DNA of 8,577 nucleotides from Candidatus Cloacimonadota bacterium. Lineage in GTDB: Bacteria > Cloacimonadota > Cloacimonadia > Cloacimonadales > Cloacimonadaceae. Shown here piece after piece: positions 1-7,129 of this stretch. The translations under genes and the position numbers were made by a program. The DNA lies in NCBI GenBank assembly GCA_012519465.1, contig JAAYQD010000392.1:1-8577 (forward strand). The letters run 5' to 3'. Within the stretch, counting starts at the first letter, position 1. Each line of letters begins with the position of its first letter. The notes under the pieces were generated by a model. That model saw nothing but the letters and a program-made list of their open reading frames with translations. It was not told the origin of the DNA and did no database searches.

Positions 1-36
1 ACGGGTGTGCGGGTTCGAGTCCCGCCTTCTGCACCA
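1..36 (+). tRNA. 3' end of a tRNA, probably tRNA-Leu (partial)
   Basis: The window opens inside a tRNA. Bases 9-13 (GCGGG) and 21-25 (CCCGC) form a perfect T stem around the loop TTCGAGT (14-20). The 3' acceptor strand CTTCTGC (26-32), discriminator A (33) and encoded CCA (34-36) follow. Bases 1-8 look like the 3' side of a long variable arm. A long variable arm, discriminator A and an implied 5' acceptor strand GCAGAAG fit tRNA-Leu best. The anticodon lies outside the window, so the amino acid is inferred. Confidence 0.85.
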
Positions 37-41
37 AGCAT

Positions 42-71
42 AATGCGCAGCCTTCCGAGGTTGCGCATTTT
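42..71 (+). terminator. Terminator hairpin after the tRNA
   Basis: A perfect 12-pair stem (42-53 with 58-69, one G-T pair at 50/61) closes the tetraloop TCCG (54-57). It runs into a short T run (68-71) and begins five bases after the tRNA CCA. The stem is strong but the T tract is only four bases long, so termination may be incomplete. It separates the tRNA from rsmI. Confidence 0.75.
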
Positions 72-89
72 GTATTATGGCGTATGTTT

Positions 90-95
90 TATAAT
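90..95 (+). promoter_or_regulatory. Possible -10 box (TATAAT) for rsmI
   Basis: A consensus TATAAT lies just after the tRNA terminator. No good -35 hexamer sits at the right distance: the best is TTTTGT at 68-73, a poor match with a 16-bp spacer. If used, transcription would start near 101-103. That rules out the upstream in-frame ATG codons at 84 and 102 as translation starts for this transcript. Confidence 0.3.
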
Positions 96-113
96 AGAGA
101 TATGGGAGGAGAC

Positions 114-983
114 GTGAAGGAAAAGCATGATATGCCAGCCAAGGGCAAGATATACCTTGTTCCAGTGCCAATAGGCAATTTGGGCGATATCACCTTGCGT
201 GCATTGGAGGTATTAAAAAGCGTTCCCCTCATCGCTGCAGAAGACACCCGCAATGCCGGATTTTTACTCTCCCGCTATGAAATCCCCCCTCCCAAACTGA
301 TTAGTTTTCATAAGTTTAACGAACGCTCCCGCGAAGACAATCTATTCTCTCATCTGGAAAGCGGGCAAGATTTAGCCGTAATCTCCGATGCTGGAACACC
401 GGGGATTTCGGATCCAGCCATGGACTTGGTGCACAAGGCTGTATCCAAAGGCATCGATGTGGTGGCTTTGCCCGGTGCCTCCGCCCTCTTGCCGGCGCTT
501 ACTGCCAGTGGATTAAACAAGGGTCCCTTCCTCTTTCTGGGCTTTTTGCCACGTCAGGGCAAAGAACGTGACCAGGCAATCAAGCGCATCAAAGAAAGCT
601 TTTGCCCCGTAGTGGTTTACGAATCCCCTTTGCGTCTGCCCAAGCTGTTGAAAGAGCTGTATGAAAAGATGGGTTCACGCCAAATCTGCATTGCCCGGGA
701 ACTTACCAAAATGTATGAAGAGTTGATTTATGGGGATTTGCAAGAGCTCTCAGAGGAAGGTAAAGTCACCCTCAAGGGAGAATTTGTGTTGGTGATAGAT
801 TCTGCCCCACCACAGGATGGTATCGACTTGGAAAAGGCGCAAAACACCTGTAAAATGCTTGTGACTGAGGGGCTAAACCAGCGCAGTATTCTTAAAGTAT
901 TGCAAGATATATATGGGCTTAAACGCAATGATGCCTATCAATTACTCCTCATCACTCAAAATAAAATCGGAGAAAAACCATGA
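114..983 (+). CDS. rsmI: 16S rRNA (cytidine(1402)-2'-O)-methyltransferase RsmI
   Basis: RsmI uses S-adenosylmethionine to 2'-O-methylate the ribose of C1402 in the decoding centre of 16S rRNA. Family motifs appear in order (numbered from the GTG at 114): VPVPIGNLGDITLRA at 16-30, AEDTR at 42-46, VISDAGTPGISDP at 89-101, LPGASA at 119-124, YESPLRL at 169-175 and ARELTK near 194, then the small C-terminal domain ending near LKRNDAYQLLL. This is the tetrapyrrole-methylase-like fold. The frame is open from an ATG at 84, but no ribosome site precedes it. GTG at 114 has GGGAGGAG at 104-111 directly upstream (a short spacer), and ATG at 132 has AAGGA at 117-121. Lengths from these starts, 289 and 283 residues, both match the E. 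coli enzyme (286). The product is certain; the start is not. The gene overlaps the next by four bases. Confidence 0.95.
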   Translation: MKEKHDMPAKGKIYLVPVPIGNLGDITLRALEVLKSVPLIAAEDTRNAGFLLSRYEIPPPKLISFHKFNERSREDNLFSHLESGQDLAVISDAGTPGISDPAMDLVHKAVSKGIDVVALPGASALLPALTASGLNKGPFLFLGFLPRQGKERDQAIKRIKESFCPVVVYESPLRLPKLLKELYEKMGSRQICIARELTKMYEELIYGDLQELSEEGKVTLKGEFVLVIDSAPPQDGIDLEKAQNTCKMLVTEGLNQRSILKVLQDIYGLKRNDAYQLLLITQNKIGEKP

Positions 984-1606
984 AGCCGTATTTGCTCTTT
1001 GATTTTGATGGCACGATAGCCGATTCCGTGAAGCCTTTTTTTAAGATGTTAAACGAGATGGCGCCCAGTTTTGGGAAAGACACTGTTTCATGGGAAGAAT
1101 TTGAAGAGCTGCGCACCATGAGGATACCGGATATCATCAAACGCCTCAAGATATCCAAGTTTCAGATTGCGAGGGCTATGCCAAAGATCTTGAGTGAATA
1201 TCGCAAAATAGTGCATGATCTGGATCCTTATCCCGGCATCAAAGAGCTTTTTGCCGGGTTGGATGAGGCTGGCATCAGCTATGCCCTGCTTAGCTCCAAC
1301 CGCGATGAAAATCTGAACTACTTTTTGGAACAGCATGGGCTAAAAAACTTTGATTGGGTGGAGGGAACGGACGGCATCCTTGCCAAGAAACGTAGCCTAA
1401 CACGCTTGATTCGCAAACACAAACTGGATAAAAGCAACCTCTATTATATAGGCGATGAAACGAGGGATATCGAAGCTGCCCGCGCCTGTGGAATCCGCAT
1501 CATCTGCGTAACCTGGGGCTTGCATCCCAGGGCTCATCTGCAGAAACACAATCCTGACTTTCTGGTGGATACTCCTGCCCAGATCTTTGATATTATCCGA
1601 GGGTAG
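980..1606 (+). CDS. HAD-family hydrolase, phosphoglycolate phosphatase-like
   Basis: This 208-residue haloacid dehalogenase superfamily enzyme is probably a small-molecule phosphatase. Motif I is DFDGT at 8-12, with D8 the expected nucleophile and D10 the acid/base. Motif II is SSN at 105-107, a motif III lysine is K136 or K137, and motif IV is GDETRD at 158-163, where acidic side chains bind magnesium. The region between motifs I and II has the size of a helical C1 cap, as in Gph-type phosphatases. The start ATG overlaps the rsmI stop (ATGA), and GGAG at 969-972 lies seven bases upstream, so the two genes are very likely co-translated. The substrate cannot be read from the sequence: phosphoglycolate phosphatase is the closest general label, while a pyrophosphatase or sugar-phosphate phosphatase is equally possible. 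The frame ends with TAG. Confidence 0.88.
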   Translation: MKPYLLFDFDGTIADSVKPFFKMLNEMAPSFGKDTVSWEEFEELRTMRIPDIIKRLKISKFQIARAMPKILSEYRKIVHDLDPYPGIKELFAGLDEAGISYALLSSNRDENLNYFLEQHGLKNFDWVEGTDGILAKKRSLTRLIRKHKLDKSNLYYIGDETRDIEAARACGIRIICVTWGLHPRAHLQKHNPDFLVDTPAQIFDIIRG

Positions 1607-1670
1607 CCATGTTCTCCGTCCCCTGAGCCTGCGTAGCAAACCCTGTCCACCATTTAGGCTGTCTCGTAAA

Positions 1671-1704
1671 AAATGGGGGAATGCCAGGAAAATAACTATT
1701 GACA
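1671..1704 (+). promoter_or_regulatory. Promoter-proximal element with TTGACA, copy 1
   Basis: This 34-bp stretch recurs almost unchanged at 7012-7046. Shared blocks are AAATGGGG, AATGCCA and GAAAATAACTATTGACA. The two copies differ only by one G and by a short change in the middle. The terminal TTGACA (1699-1704) is a perfect -35 hexamer, and the A-rich block before it could act as an UP-type element. A clear -10 is missing at 17 bp; the nearest candidates are weak (TTACAT at 1721-1726, GTATAC near 1729-1734). It lies 60 bp before the ATG of the gingipain-like gene. Promoter function is inferred from position and duplication. Confidence 0.6.
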
Positions 1705-1763
1705 AGACTCCAATTCTATTTTACATGTGTATACGAATTTGAATACAATCATGGAGGTTCAAT

Positions 1764-4268
1764 ATGAACAAGAAACTGCTGGTTATCACGTTATTCGTTA
1801 CAGCTTTTTTATGTTGGCTTAACGCAGATCAGAAGATAATAAATCTGTCCTATAATGCAGGAGATTTTTAATTAGTCGCAACTTCAGAAGGGACGCAGAT
1901 TAAGTATAATGGAATTCGAAACGTTGTTTATGCAAATGTCCCAGGTTCGCCCAATTTGCCATCTCATATCATAATGGTATCAGTACCTGACGGAGCATCA
2001 TTTGATGATGTTTCAGTGGTTTGTGGACCAACTACCGTACTCAACAACATCAGTATTGCCCCTGCACAGTATGAACTTTCATATTCTAACCCAGGTAGCA
2101 TCGAGTATGCACCACCAAATCCTGAGTACTACACTCTGATTGATTTCCCAAGTGATAACTGCATATATGCGTCAACGCAAGATATGCGCAGTTATCGTTT
2201 TTTTTGCTTCATTGTAAGCCCATTCATATATCATCCATTAGACAACCAACTTCAGATTGTATCCAGAATGACATTATCAATCAGTTATTCTCTATCTGAT
2301 TATAGGAATTTGACTCGATGGGATGATGGCTCTTTTGGAGACATACTACGAAGTATTGTCGAAAATCCGAATGACGTACAAACGCAAACAACAAGACCTC
2401 CTCAACTGACAGACATCAAATATCTAATAATTACAAGTAACGAACTCGTAGACAATTACCAACCCTTAGCTGACTGGAAAACTCAAAAAGGGATCAAAAC
2501 ACAAATAGTAACCATAGAATCAATTCAGAATAATCCACAATTTTTAGGTACTTCTCTTGAAGAGCGAATCAAATGCTGTATTCAAGATTATTATGAAAAC
2601 TATGGCACACAATGGGTTTTATTAGGGGGAAACACTGACATTATACCTAGCAGGATATGCTATCAAGATGTTCCTTATGAAACACATACACCAGGGTACA
2701 ACGTACAAACCGATTTGTACTATGCTTGTTTTGACAACAACTTTCAATGGGACCAAAACTCAAATGGAATTTATGGAGAAGTTGAAGACAATATAGATCT
2801 ATCTCCAGAAATTATCATAGGGCGTGCATCAATACAGAATGCTAATGTTGATATTTTTGTAGAGAAAACCATATCCTACGAACAAACACCCCCACTTACT
2901 AACTTTGCTTCGAAAGCTCTAATGATTGGGGCAAGAATAGATTCTAATATAACATTTGGATATTATCAAGGGCTGAGCCATACTGAATGGCAGATGGAGT
3001 CTGCTTGGACGAATTATATTGCTCCATACTGGAATGGTGTTAGACATAAATTTTACGACTCTACAAATAATGACTATGGACAGTTTACTGTCAATAACTT
3101 AGAATTAGCCATAAACACAAACTCATGCATACGCATTGTCGGTAATGGTATCGGTAATATAGTGATAGAAAACCTTATATATTGGGATGGCACTGGCTGG
3201 GGACAATACATTGATACACATAATGTCGTAAGTCCACAAGGGTATAAGATTAAACTACTATCTCATGCCAACAGCAGTTTACCTCTCACTACTGTTGAAT
3301 TGCATCATAGTGGTTTCCTAACACCGAATAACACTCCTTTCTGGATTTATGGTAGTGCTTCCAATGGCGGTCAGACTTATGAAAACTGGATTGGTTACTT
3401 CGATACCGAAAGTGTTTGGGCTACAGATGCATTATCATCTATCTGGAACGATATTACCATGATCAAAGCTAAGGACTGGTGTCTCTATAGAGATCCCAAT
3501 GGTGGAACAGGAAAGATTAGCGGGAAAATGCTTCCCATAAATTGTGGCGACATGGTTATCATAACTACTGTGAATAATCATGAATTCCAATGGAACACGA
3601 CAATCTCCACTGATCCTAAAAAGAAAGCAGTCCCGACCGCTTTTGAATATGTTGAAAAGGCAGATTACACCCCAGTATTTATTGACTTGTCTGCTATTGA
3701 CTTGTCTAACCTGAAAGAGATGGGTCTCAAGCTCGACGGGATATGCAAAGGAGCGGTAGTCGTAACAGATTCCCTGGAGCAGATCTGCGCTTATCTGGAG
3801 GACGGTGAAAGCCTGTCTTCTGGTTTGGTTGAACTTGTGTTCTTCTATGAGAGTAAAAGCCAGCCTCTGGAAATGAGGAGTGTTGCTATAAACGACACCC
3901 AATTGAGTAGCTGCATTATTGGCGGTGATTCTGCGTATCCTGTATATAATATTAAGGTATCAAACGCTGACCTTTGCAATACGGTCGTTCCGGTTCTTAG
4001 ACTCGAGCAGAACTACCCTAATCCCTTTAATCCAACCACATCAATTAAGTATTCAATTGAGGAGCCAGGAACGGTATCTTTAGATATCTACAATATTAAA
4101 GGACAGTTAGTCAAGGCTCTGTACCATGGCAATGCCGAAGTTGGCAGCCATACAGCAACCTGGAATGGTTTGGATAATTCCGGTAATGCATGTTCTTCAG
4201 GCGTTTACTTCTATAGGTTAAGAACCCCCAAGACAAGTCTGGTTCGAAAAATGCTAATGCTAAAGTAA
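1764..4268 (+). pseudogene. Gingipain-like (peptidase C25-type) secreted protein, interrupted by TAA at codon 36 and lacking the usual active site
   Basis: The reading frame starts at ATG 1764, six bases after the ribosome site GGAGG (1753-1757). It encodes a signal peptide (Lys-Lys, then a hydrophobic run, cleavage likely after Ala21). Codon 36 is TAA (1869-1871). Beyond it the same frame continues without interruption for 799 codons; the first convincing late start is only a TTG at 1956, which would give a 770-residue product without signal peptide. Full-frame layout: propeptide-like region about 22-180 (PGSPNLP, then VSVPDGA); C25-like alpha/beta domain about 215-455 with KYLIITSNEL, WVLLGGNTDIIPSR, TDLYYACFD and IIIGRASIQN; then a different C-terminal module about 470-740; then a sorting-type domain 747-834 beginning LEQNYPNPFNPTTS. 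The GHG motif expected at the active site reads GNG (460-462), and no ACNTG-like cysteine motif follows. Family assignment is from motif recall. The gene looks secreted by design, probably now broken; a read-through or strain polymorphism remains possible. Confidence 0.75.
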
Positions 4269-4281
4269 CAGCAAATGAATC

Positions 4282-4303
4282 GGGGAGGGCTAATGCCCTC
4301 CCC
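4282..4303 (+). terminator. Perfect intergenic stem-loop between the two surface-protein genes (processing site or weak terminator)
   Basis: GGGGAGGGC (4282-4290) pairs perfectly with GCCCTCCCC (4295-4303) around the loop TAAT. The stem is very GC-rich and begins 14 bases after the stop of the gingipain-like frame. No T tract follows (the next bases are ACATATAGG), so it is not a canonical Rho-independent terminator. Because the next gene's ribosome site starts seven bases downstream, it could be an mRNA processing or stability element, or a partial terminator that sets relative expression. Confidence 0.55.
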
Positions 4304-4309
4304 ACATAT

Positions 4310-4314
4310 AGGAG
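4310..4314 (+). promoter_or_regulatory. Ribosome binding site AGGAG that fixes the start of the beta-helix gene
   Basis: AGGAG lies five bases before ATG 4320. The longest open frame begins at ATG 4275, but that codon has no ribosome site, and the extra 15 codons run through the stem-loop at 4282-4303. Starting at 4320 puts a typical signal peptide exactly at the N-terminus. Confidence 0.75.
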
Positions 4315-4319
4315 TATTT

Positions 4320-6695
4320 ATGAAAAGACATAGATGGATAACCGCCTGGCTGTTATTCATGATGAGCATTGGACTACATGCTGTTACCAGAATTGTAGAT
4401 ATCACCGGAGCGGGACAATATACGAGCATACAAACGGCTGTTACAGCATCGTCAGCAGGTGATACTGTTCTTGTCTATCCTGGCAGGTATATTGAGAATA
4501 TTAACGTATCTGTAAGCAATATCGCCATTATTAGTATGGAATATGCATCTAGTAACCCCTCATTCATTGAATCAACCATAATTGACGGCAGCTTGATTGC
4601 GCCAGGTATAAAAATCAACCAAAATGTACAGAACATCAGAATCCAAGGCATTTCTATAACCAATAGCAAGTCAGGAATCGTATTAGGACAGAATAGTTCT
4701 TCAATTATTGCTAATTGTGCAATACATGGAAATGCTTCATTTTATGGTGGTGGCATCAATCTGTTTAAGGGTACTGCGACCCTGAGTGGGGTTCGGATAT
4801 TCAACAATTATGCTTACATAATGGCAGGCGGTATTTACATTAATGGTTACCTAGGATCTGTCAATGTCAATTTTGATCCGGGTAACCGCTGTTCCATATA
4901 CAATAATAGAGCAGGAGCCGGGCAGGATATCGTAGCTCACTCAATCAATAACGATCTTAGTATTCCCCTTGAGATGTTCAGCGTATCCAACCCGACAAGC
5001 TATTATGCAGCACCTTTCAGAGCCTCCGGAAATGAGTTCCAACTATTGATAGACCTAGAAACTGCTCACCATCAGGAATTAATTGGCGATCTATATGTTT
5101 CCCCTACCGGAGACGATGCCAATGACGGTTTGAGTCCAGCAACGGCTCTCAAAACCATCAGCACTGCAGTTTATAGGATTGCCTCAGACAGCCTGAATCA
5201 AAATACTGTGCACATCCTACCGGGCAGCTATTCTCGAACTGCCAACCAGCAGGTATTTCCAATTCCTTTGAAAAGTTGGGTAAAGGTAAAAGGAGCTGGA
5301 ATTGAAGAGACTCAGATAGTGGGAGAGATGGACCCAGACTATGTAAATATTCCATATAATGCCTTAAAAGTATTTACCAGCTTCTATCAATCTCACGCCA
5401 GTCTGGAGGACTTGTCCATCACCACTTCCGGATCGAACAACAGTTGTGCAATCTGGGGTTTTAATGAGGAATCACTGCATCTGAAGAACCTCCGGATGCA
5501 TGATTTGACTCCGGATTTGTTTGCTATCATTCACATTGCTTATGCCACAAATTGTCTTTGGGATGGGCTAATCATTGAGGACTTTACTACAGAAAGCATG
5601 GGTTTCATGTATAGCGATGGCTACATAACAGGAGTAATCCGGAACTCAGTTTTTCGAAATGCTGCTTCAACTTTTTCAAGTCATGAGACTTGGGCAAGTC
5701 CACTTATATGGGTTTTGTTGGGTGAGAATTTTCTACTGGAAAACACGATTTTTACTAATCTGGCAATGGCAGATGATGATACCCACGCTGTTCAGTTTGC
5801 TGGGATGTATAATCAATCTTCTCAACCTCAGTATAGTATTCGAAACTGTTTGTTCGCAAACATAAACTGCAATGTGCGAGGAGTAATCTTTCATGGTAAG
5901 GGTTTTCCATTGATGAATATCACCAACTGCACCTTTGCGGGACATACTGGCAATGGTGAGGCGCTGATGGTCAACGGAGATGTTACGATCTCCAACTGCA
6001 TATTCTATAATAACCGATCAAAAGAGATCACCATCAATCACATGGATGGCGTGGGAATTCCCACCACACTGACCCTCAATAATAATTTGATCCGAAATGG
6101 TTATAGTGACATCTGGCCATGGATAGACAGCATCATTAACTACTCAGACACCAATATCACAGGCAATCCTCTCTTTCAGGGTATAGGTGATATCCTCAAT
6201 CCACTCTATTACAGCCTTTCTTCTGGTTCTCCCTGCATTGATTCCGGAACTCCCGATACATCAGGGCTTAACTTACCTCCTTATGACCTGGCTGGTAATT
6301 GGCGGGTCTGGGGTGGAAGAATAGATATGGTCTGTTATGAATACGGTTCCGAGCCCTTGGTGACAAACGATGATACGACGACCCCGGCTTTAGAGAAGGG
6401 GCTGTTATCTGCCTATCCCAATCCATTTTCGGCTTTCATGAACCTTAAGGTTGTCTTGCCCACAAAACAGGATAACTCTCAGCCAAGAGTAGCAACTGCA
6501 AGCATCGATATCTACAACATCAAGGGGCAGAAAGTGATGAACATCACGCTTGATCCCGATAAGGTAAGTGAGCAGTTTACTTATTGGGATGGCAGGGATG
6601 CCAGTGGCAGACAGTGTTCAAATGGTGTTTACGTTCTCAACTTGTCGGTTAATGGTAAGCGATGCCTGAGTAAAAAAGTTACCCTTTTCAGATGA
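4320..6695 (+). CDS. Secreted parallel beta-helix (pectate-lyase-like fold) protein with C-terminal sorting-type domain
   Basis: The 791-residue product begins with a signal peptide (MKRHRWITAW, then a hydrophobic run, cleavage likely after LHA at 21). Two beta-helix segments follow. The first, about 25-215, has TSIQTAVTASSAGDTVLVYPG and irregular repeats such as IRIQGISITNSKSGIVL. The second, about 257-620, opens with LYVSPTGDDANDGLSPATAL, a DUF1565-type entry, and contains many short strand-turn repeats (NCLFANIN, NCTFAGHTG, NCIFYNN). SGSPCIDSGTPD at 635-646 and the DLAGNWRVWGGRIDM stretch are the usual close of such helices in surface proteins. The last ~95 residues (YPNPF at 699-703, IDIYNIKGQKV, SNGVYVLNL) form a FlgD-Ig/type IX-like sorting domain. 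The fold suggests binding or cleaving polysaccharide, but no catalytic residues could be identified, so the role is unknown. It probably shares a transcript with the gene upstream. Confidence 0.85.
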   Translation: MKRHRWITAWLLFMMSIGLHAVTRIVDITGAGQYTSIQTAVTASSAGDTVLVYPGRYIENINVSVSNIAIISMEYASSNPSFIESTIIDGSLIAPGIKINQNVQNIRIQGISITNSKSGIVLGQNSSSIIANCAIHGNASFYGGGINLFKGTATLSGVRIFNNYAYIMAGGIYINGYLGSVNVNFDPGNRCSIYNNRAGAGQDIVAHSINNDLSIPLEMFSVSNPTSYYAAPFRASGNEFQLLIDLETAHHQELIGDLYVSPTGDDANDGLSPATALKTISTAVYRIASDSLNQNTVHILPGSYSRTANQQVFPIPLKSWVKVKGAGIEETQIVGEMDPDYVNIPYNALKVFTSFYQSHASLEDLSITTSGSNNSCAIWGFNEESLHLKNLRMHDLTPDLFAIIHIAYATNCLWDGLIIEDFTTESMGFMYSDGYITGVIRNSVFRNAASTFSSHETWASPLIWVLLGENFLLENTIFTNLAMADDDTHAVQFAGMYNQSSQPQYSIRNCLFANINCNVRGVIFHGKGFPLMNITNCTFAGHTGNGEALMVNGDVTISNCIFYNNRSKEITINHMDGVGIPTTLTLNNNLIRNGYSDIWPWIDSIINYSDTNITGNPLFQGIGDILNPLYYSLSSGSPCIDSGTPDTSGLNLPPYDLAGNWRVWGGRIDMVCYEYGSEPLVTNDDTTTPALEKGLLSAYPNPFSAFMNLKVVLPTKQDNSQPRVATASIDIYNIKGQKVMNITLDPDKVSEQFTYWDGRDASGRQCSNGVYVLNLSVNGKRCLSKKVTLFR

Positions 6696-7011
6696 CCTTC
6701 ATGATGTGATTACCAATCAGATAGACCCAGTGGTTGTCGTCCTACACTTCCGATGAAAGTGTGGAAACAGAGTATGCGCTCCAAATACGCCGATAGGGTT
6801 CATTTCTGAGTCTTATTCGATCAGATTGTCTATCCAAATTAACTGAACTAAATCCGGATATATGACTCCTGTCAAATGTTGTACCCTTTTTGTATCGGCA
6901 TACCATGCAGTTTATTATATGGCTACAGTGAATGGTGTTATCATTACTTACCCGGCGTCTCTCTATGTATTATAGAGAGGTCATCATCGAATGAAAGTAA
7001 AGCAAATCTAA
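6696..7011 (+). other. Intergenic stretch without a recognisable gene
   Basis: About 316 bases between the beta-helix gene and the second TTGACA element. I see no frame with a ribosome site, no similarity I recognise, and no classical terminator for the beta-helix gene. The notable structures are an 8-bp hairpin at 6959-6979 and a weaker interrupted one at 6741-6763 (ACACTT pairing with AAGTGT, plus CC with GG). It may be decayed coding sequence, but nothing supports a specific origin. Confidence 0.6.
6959..6979 (+). terminator. Stem-loop downstream of the beta-helix gene (possible terminator or processing site)
   Basis: CTCTCTAT (6959-6966) pairs with ATAGAGAG (6972-6979) around the loop GTATT, and two G-T pairs could extend the stem. 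No T tract follows, so intrinsic termination is doubtful. It lies about 260 bases past the stop codon and 80 bases before the TTGACA of the next gene. Confidence 0.3.
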
Positions 7012-7046
7012 AAATGGGGAATGCCAAAAGAAAATAACTATTGACA
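7012..7046 (+). promoter_or_regulatory. Promoter-proximal element with TTGACA, copy 2
   Basis: This 35-bp copy of the element at 1671-1704 ends in an identical run through GAAAATAACTATTGACA, with TTGACA at 7041-7046. Downstream sequences of the two copies are unrelated except for CATG about 20 bases after each hexamer. At 17 bp the -10 position is poor (AAGCAT). A more -10-like TATACA stands far downstream near 7110. It precedes the S49 protease gene by 83 bases. Promoter function is inferred. Confidence 0.6.
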
Positions 7047-7129
7047 TTCTCGTCACAACTTGAAAGCATGGAAAAAGTAGCATTCATTGATGCACATATA
7101 CACTTTTATTATACATCCGAGGAGAGAGT

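Noticed and set aside
1..41. tRNA 3' end as a phage or island attachment site
   Set aside because: No second copy of the tRNA 3' sequence and no integrase gene are seen in the window.
1626..1660. Possible terminator AGCCT / AGGCT after the HAD gene
   Set aside because: The stem is only five pairs with a 25-base loop and no T tract, so I cannot support it.
1397..1705. 102-codon - strand frame reaching into the 1607-1705 intergenic region
   Set aside because: Most of it is antisense to the HAD gene, its product is not recognisable, and its start lies inside the TTGACA element.
1869..1871. Stop-codon reassignment (TAA as sense) to explain codon 36
   Set aside because: TAA ends the same frame at 4266-4268 at the natural end of the sorting domain, and the other complete frames contain no internal TAA.
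3435..3902. 155-codon open frame on the - strand
   Set aside because: It is antisense to the C-terminal module of the gingipain-like gene, whose protein sequence is recognisable in the + frame.
6754..6810. 18-codon frame MKVWKQSMRSKYADRVHF
   Set aside because: It is very short, has no ribosome site, and matches no small-protein family I recognise.
6862..6975. 37-codon hydrophobic open frame in the gap after the beta-helix gene
   Set aside because: There is no ribosome site before the ATG, the stop falls in the stem of the hairpin at 6959-6979, and nothing is recognisable in the product.
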